64,000 bases of DNA from an uncultured Rhodospirillales bacterium (GTDB lineage: Bacteria; Pseudomonadota; Alphaproteobacteria; Azospirillales; Azospirillaceae), in contig CAIXKV010000065.1 in assembly GCA_903920145.1 (NCBI GenBank), forward strand, positions 1 to 64,000, written 5' to 3'. Below are positions 60,342-64,000 of the stretch, in pieces (the first letter of the stretch is position 1; every line of letters begins with the position of its first letter). The notes beneath the pieces were generated by a model. That model had not been told where the DNA came from. It searched no databases and saw nothing but the letters and a program-made list of their open reading frames with translations. A program made the translations under genes and the position numbers.

Positions 60342-60677
60342 TTAGGGCGAACAAGGCGGCGTGCCGCTGTCAGAGTCGTGGCCGCCCGCGCAAAAGGTCT
60401 CGTACAGAACCGCGATGATTCGCGCCGCCGCCGGACTGTCGAAGGTGTAGAAGACGGTCTGGCCCGCGCGCCGGGCGCTGACCAGCCGATCTTTGCGTAA
60501 CAGCGCCAAGTGCTGGGACACGGTGGTTTCACGAATCCCGATCAGGGTCGCGATTTGTCCTACCGACTTCTCACCTTCAATCAAATGGCACAGAATCTTG
60601 AGCCGATTCGGGCTGGCGAGAGCCTTCAGGAGGTCGCTGGCGGCGTTGGCCGCATGATCCAACTCGTTTTTCATCAT
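60342..60677 (-). CDS. ArsR/SmtB-family transcriptional repressor
   Basis: Small winged-helix regulator of 111 residues. The fold is clear: ALASPNRLKILCHLIEGEKSVGQIATLIG, the recognition helix ETTVSQHLALLRKDRLVSARRAGQTVFYTF, then a C-terminal helix. The tail FCAGGHDSDSGTPPCSP has two Cys and one His that could bind metal or sense thiol redox state, though canonical ArsR metal sites are not evident. ATG codons at 60677 and 60674 are adjacent; frame extension to 60746 is unlikely. Its target is unknown; no metal or arsenic gene adjoins it. Confidence 0.88.
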   Translation of the reverse strand: MMKNELDHAANAASDLLKALASPNRLKILCHLIEGEKSVGQIATLIGIRETTVSQHLALLRKDRLVSARRAGQTVFYTFDSPAAARIIAVLYETFCAGGHDSDSGTPPCSP

Positions 60678-60684
60678 ATCTTCA

Positions 60685-60713
60685 TAGTTACGAAATCGCA
60701 CGGTCAATGTCAA
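60685..60713 (-). promoter_or_regulatory. Possible promoter of the ArsR-family gene
   Basis: On the minus strand, TTGACA, a 17-base spacer, then TAACTA lies just upstream of the start codon. The -35 box is perfect and the -10 box poor. It implies a very short leader, so autoregulation at this spot is plausible. Confidence 0.4.
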
Positions 60714-60746
60714 GTCGCGACCACTACGCGATAATGTTGGGATCAT

Positions 60747-61166
60747 TGCGGAAGGCTCAGGTGATGTTTACGGGGGGTTCGGTGATGTTGCTTCTCTGTT
60801 TTGATTAACCACAACTAAAGATAATGGCGACGCCTGAACCCGCCTAGGCTCTTGTCGAGCTTTTGATGGAAACGCAAAGGCCATCGTTAAATTGTAGAAT
60901 AGGGTTGGCTTCCAGCGTGTAGTTTATCCATTTCTCACCGATTCTGGCTATGGAAAATTTTCTGAAAATGACGTGAAATTGTGTGTATGGGATTCGGCAA
61001 GAGCCAACACCGCGCCGATCCTCGGCCTGCGCCCGTAGCCCCGCACGCTCGCCCGGCGTCTGGGCAGCCTTGATGGGGCAACATCAAGGCGCGCCGATCT
61101 GGCATGCATCATGATTGGGTCTGACGAAGCCTCTTGTTCTTGACGCTAAGTGAGTGAGGGCTTACT
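60747..61166. other. Divergent intergenic region with an 8 bp dyad
   Basis: About 420 bases without a gene between the divergent ArsR and TetR regulators. The only clear structure is CCTTGATG-GGGCAA-CATCAAGG (61068-61089), a perfect eight-base dyad with a six-base loop, about 90 bases before the TetR gene. It could be an operator or an RNA hairpin. Nothing else is recognised. Confidence 0.5.
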
Positions 61167-61175
61167 TTGCACATC

Positions 61176-61904
61176 ATGGCTAAGATTCGTATGGATGGAG
61201 CCGCACGTCGGCGGATGATCGTGGAGAGCGTGACGCCAGTCTTTGCGCGAAAAGGCTTTACGGGCGTGACCACCAGAGAAATTGCCGAAGCGGCGGGGGT
61301 CTCTGAGGCCCTGCTGTTCAGGTATTTCCCGACCAAAGCTGCGTTGTATGAAGAAATCCTCAAGCTCGGGTGCTCTGCCGATCCCCAATTGGCCCGATTG
61401 GAGACATTGCCGCCGTCAACCGATACATTGATCCTGATGACCTATGGCATGTTATGGCATCTGGTCTTGGGGGTTTTGGGTGATCGGCAATTGACGGTGG
61501 CGCGGCAGCGGTTGGTGTTGCACAGCATGATGGAGGATGGCGAATATGCCCGATTCCATTTTGCGGATGTCGAGAAGCAAATTCTGACAACCTATACCGC
61601 CAGCCTGCGGGCCGCTGAACGGGCCGGTGATGTGCTGCCGGGAGGGCCGGCACCGGCCAACGCTTTTTGGTTCGGCTGCCATGTTGCCTCCCAGATTGCC
61701 CTGGGGCGGTTATCTGGAGAAGGGGTCTATCCCTACCAGGGCGATTTGGAGACAGTGGTGACCGAAGCGGCCCGTTTCATCCTGCGCGGCATTGGCCTGC
61801 GCGAGTCGGTGGTGGCGGTACCGTTCGAGACTCAGCGGTTGGCGATGTTCGCCAATTGTCATCAGGACCGTGCCGCCGAGGCGGTGTGCGTCGAAGACCA
61901 ATGA
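61176..61904 (+). CDS. TetR/AcrR-family transcriptional regulator
   Basis: 242-residue repressor. The N-terminal helix-turn-helix reads SVTPVFARKGFTGVTTREIAEAAGVSEALLFRYFPTKAALYEEIL, with a helical ligand domain after about residue 60. It likely represses the MFP-RND efflux operon it overlaps (ATGA at 61901). Start uncertain: a TTG at 61167 has GAGGG six bases upstream, while the ATG at 61176 is farther from it; I use the ATG. Confidence 0.88.
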   Translation: MAKIRMDGAARRRMIVESVTPVFARKGFTGVTTREIAEAAGVSEALLFRYFPTKAALYEEILKLGCSADPQLARLETLPPSTDTLILMTYGMLWHLVLGVLGDRQLTVARQRLVLHSMMEDGEYARFHFADVEKQILTTYTASLRAAERAGDVLPGGPAPANAFWFGCHVASQIALGRLSGEGVYPYQGDLETVVTEAARFILRGIGLRESVVAVPFETQRLAMFANCHQDRAAEAVCVEDQ

Positions 61905-61930
61905 TCGATGGGGTAGGGGAGTCAGCAAGC

Positions 61931-63127
61931 ATGGATAGCGTCTCATCGGAACACATTGCCGAGACTGCGCGGAAAGAGCGGGTGCCGCCGAGCCGAGGGA
62001 AGGTGGCATTCCGTTTTGTGCTGATGGCGTTGGTGTTGACTCTGGTCGGGGGTGGCTTGTACGGATTCGACCAGTTCAGAAAGGGAATGATTGCCAAATT
62101 CTTTGCGGGAAACGTTCCTCCACCGGCTGCGGTTAGTGCTGAAGTGGCGGTTTCTGAAGCGATGCCTCGCATGCTCGACGGAATCGGGACCGTGGCCGCA
62201 GTTCATCAGGTGACGGTGGCCCCGGAAGTTGGGGGGCGTGTGACGGCTATTTTCTTCGAGGCTGGCGCTACGGTTTCAGCCGGGGCTCCCTTGGTTCAAT
62301 TGAACGATGGGCCGGATCGCGCCGATCTGGCTGCCGACCACGCCCAGGCGACCTTCGCGCAACTGACGCTGGACCGTTCGAAGACTTTGGCGGCCAAGAA
62401 GTTTGGAACCCAGGAAGCGGTGGATCAGGGGCAAAGTCAATTGGATGCGGCGAAAGCAGCCATTGCCCGTGCTGAAGCCGTGATCGCCCAAAAATTGGTG
62501 CGGGCCCCATTCGCTGGACAACTTGGCGTTCGACAGGTGGAAGTGGGCCAGTATTTGGCGGCTGGAACGGCTGTGGTCACATTGACCGATCTTGAACAGC
62601 TCTATGTCAATTTCACACTGCCAGAACAGGCGCGCAGCGTCTTATCTGTCGGGCAATCCGTTCAGTTCAAGGCCGATGCCTTCGCCGATCGCACCTTTAG
62701 CGCCACGGTCAGTACTGTCGAACCTCAGGTCGACAGTGGCACCCGGACCATTAAAGTTCAGGCGAGTCTGCGAAATCCGGGGCATTTGTTGTTGCCTGGT
62801 ATGTTTGCCAAGGTTCAAGTGGTGTTGCCGTCTCAATCCAATGTGGTGACGATCCCTGAAACGGCGGTGGATTACACCGCCTATGGCGAGTTGGTGTATC
62901 TGGTGCGCGATGCCGGGGCCGACGCCAAGGGACAGCCGTCACTCAAAGCGGTGCAAAGCTTTGTCAAGACGGGGAGCCATCACGACGGCAAGGTTGCAAT
63001 TCTGGAAGGGGTAGTCGCGGGAGATCGTGTGGTCAGTGCGGGCCAAGTCAAGCTTCATAATGGAGCTGCGGTGGTTTTGGCCAACGATACGGCTCTGATC
63101 AAACCGACGGTTACACCGCTCAACTGA
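61931..63127 (+). CDS. RND efflux periplasmic adaptor (membrane fusion protein)
   Basis: HlyD/AcrA-type adaptor of 398 residues linking an inner-membrane RND pump to an outer-membrane channel. One N-terminal membrane helix (VLMALVLTLVGGGLYGF) anchors it. It has the lipoyl halves VTVAPEVGGRVTAIFFEAGATVSAGAPLVQL and KLVRAPFAGQLGVRQVEVGQYLAAG around an alpha-hairpin, then a beta-barrel (LYVNFTLPEQ). AGGGGAG nine bases before 61931 decides the start; an ATG at 61901 overlapping the TetR stop is the alternative. Confidence 0.93.
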   Translation: MDSVSSEHIAETARKERVPPSRGKVAFRFVLMALVLTLVGGGLYGFDQFRKGMIAKFFAGNVPPPAAVSAEVAVSEAMPRMLDGIGTVAAVHQVTVAPEVGGRVTAIFFEAGATVSAGAPLVQLNDGPDRADLAADHAQATFAQLTLDRSKTLAAKKFGTQEAVDQGQSQLDAAKAAIARAEAVIAQKLVRAPFAGQLGVRQVEVGQYLAAGTAVVTLTDLEQLYVNFTLPEQARSVLSVGQSVQFKADAFADRTFSATVSTVEPQVDSGTRTIKVQASLRNPGHLLLPGMFAKVQVVLPSQSNVVTIPETAVDYTAYGELVYLVRDAGADAKGQPSLKAVQSFVKTGSHHDGKVAILEGVVAGDRVVSAGQVKLHNGAAVVLANDTALIKPTVTPLN

Positions 63128-63164
63128 ACAAAATCAAAAAAGCCGGCAGTTTTGGGGGCTCCAC

Positions 63165-64000
63165 ATGCGTCTTACCGACCTTTTTATCCGCCGGCCTGTG
63201 TTGGCCACGGTGGTCAGTCTGCTGATTTTGTTGATTGGCATGAGAGCGTTCTTTGATCTGCCGATTCGTCAGTATCCGAGGTTGGACAACACCGTCATCA
63301 CGGTGACCACCACCTATCCTGGAGCCTCGCCCGAGTTGATGCAGGGCTTTATTTCGCAGCCGATCGCCCAGGCGGTGGCTTCGGCGGAGGGGATCGACTA
63401 TCTGACCTCGTCCTCGACTCAGGGCAAAAGCGTCGTCACAGCCAATATCAAACTCAATTACGACCCTACCAAATCAATGACCGAGGTCATGGCTAAGGTC
63501 AATCAGGTCAAGTACCTGATCCCGAAAGAAGCAAATGATCCCATTATCCTCAAGTCAACCGGGCAGACCACAGCCGTTATGTATATTGGGTTCTCCAGCC
63601 CAACTTTATCCAATGCGGCAATTTCAGACTATTTGAGTCGAGTGGTTCAGCCGTTGTTGGCCACGGTGGATGGTGTTGCCTCGGCGGATATCTTAGGCGG
63701 TCAGACCTTTGCCATGCGGGTTTGGTTGGACCCGGCCAAAATGGCCGCCCGAGAAATCACCTCTACCGATGTCTCCGTGGCGATTCAGGCCAATAATTTT
63801 CAGTCGGCACCAGGACAAACCAAGGGTTACTTCACCATCTCGAATATCCGGGCCGATACGGGGCTGACCAATCTGGACGAATTTCGGCGAATGGTGGTCA
63901 AGGCCAAGGATGGTGCCTTAGTTCGGCTGGAAGATATTGCAACCCTTGATCTGGGAGCCCAGAATACCGATTCATCGGTGATGATGAATGGACAACAAGC
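63165..64000 (+). CDS. RND efflux transporter, AcrB family (3' end outside window)
   Basis: First 278 residues of a proton-driven multidrug-type pump, cut by the window edge. It begins MRLTDLFIRRPVLATVVSLL and continues with the first membrane helix, the PIRQYPRLDNTVITVTTTYPGASPELM porter segment and GIDYLTSSSTQG. The phrase LIPKEANDPIILKSTGQTT is characteristic of the MexK/VexK-like subgroup. GGGGG lies about nine bases upstream. Co-directional with the adaptor, 37 bases away. Confidence 0.93.
   Translation, partial: MRLTDLFIRRPVLATVVSLLILLIGMRAFFDLPIRQYPRLDNTVITVTTTYPGASPELMQGFISQPIAQAVASAEGIDYLTSSSTQGKSVVTANIKLNYDPTKSMTEVMAKVNQVKYLIPKEANDPIILKSTGQTTAVMYIGFSSPTLSNAAISDYLSRVVQPLLATVDGVASADILGGQTFAMRVWLDPAKMAAREITSTDVSVAIQANNFQSAPGQTKGYFTISNIRADTGLTNLDEFRRMVVKAKDGALVRLEDIATLDLGAQNTDSSVMMNGQQ

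Overview
The window is a 64 kb piece of a GC-rich alphaproteobacterial chromosome. It is most likely from the Rhodospirillales (Rhodospirillum/Magnetospirillum-like). The case rests on an uninterrupted nuoA-N operon followed by birA-coaX-rnj-mce, a tig-clpP-clpX-lon block, ribE-ribBA-ribH-nusB with a RibBA whose second domain lacks the GTP cyclohydrolase II cysteines, and mreBCD-mrdA. The genus assignment is inference; no rRNA is present.

Region 1 (1-13416) is the accessory, most novel part: the 3' portion of a nonribosomal peptide cluster. One giant synthetase, open at the left edge, reads A-PCP-C-A-PCP-C-A-PCP-reductase. It is followed by a TauD-like Fe(II)/2-oxoglutarate dioxygenase and two tandem PvdE/SyrD-type exporters, with ATGA overlaps at most junctions. 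The predicted product is a short peptide of at least three residues, released reductively as an aldehyde or alcohol, possibly hydroxylated and exported. The first visible A domain has an abnormal P-loop. An AT-rich gap separates the cluster from the rest.

Region 2 (13.4-27.1 kb) holds a small membrane operon (DUF697 protein, 66-residue membrane protein, SPFH/band-7 protein), a nitrate-sensor-like chemoreceptor, a GT-C-like membrane protein, the cell-shape operon mreB-mreC-mreD-mrdA (no rodA at its end), leuA, and a membrane-anchored protein made almost entirely of 11-residue coiled-coil repeats with low GC.

Region 3 (27.2-39.0 kb) is housekeeping: riboflavin synthesis, nusB, an HpcH/HpaI-type aldolase, NAD(P)H-hydrate repair, tRNA-Leu, trigger factor, ClpP, ClpX and Lon. 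Region 4 (39.2-58.4 kb) has tRNA-Val, an orphan gene, tRNA-Asp, the whole complex I operon, and birA, coaX, rnj, mce. Region 5 (58.5-64 kb) has sppA, an ArsR-family repressor, and a TetR-MFP-RND efflux operon cut by the right edge.

Three intergenic loci (15806-15952, 29988-30147, about 60251-60310) carry related, highly structured palindromic elements that look like a dispersed REP/MITE-like family. Two of them lie between convergent genes.
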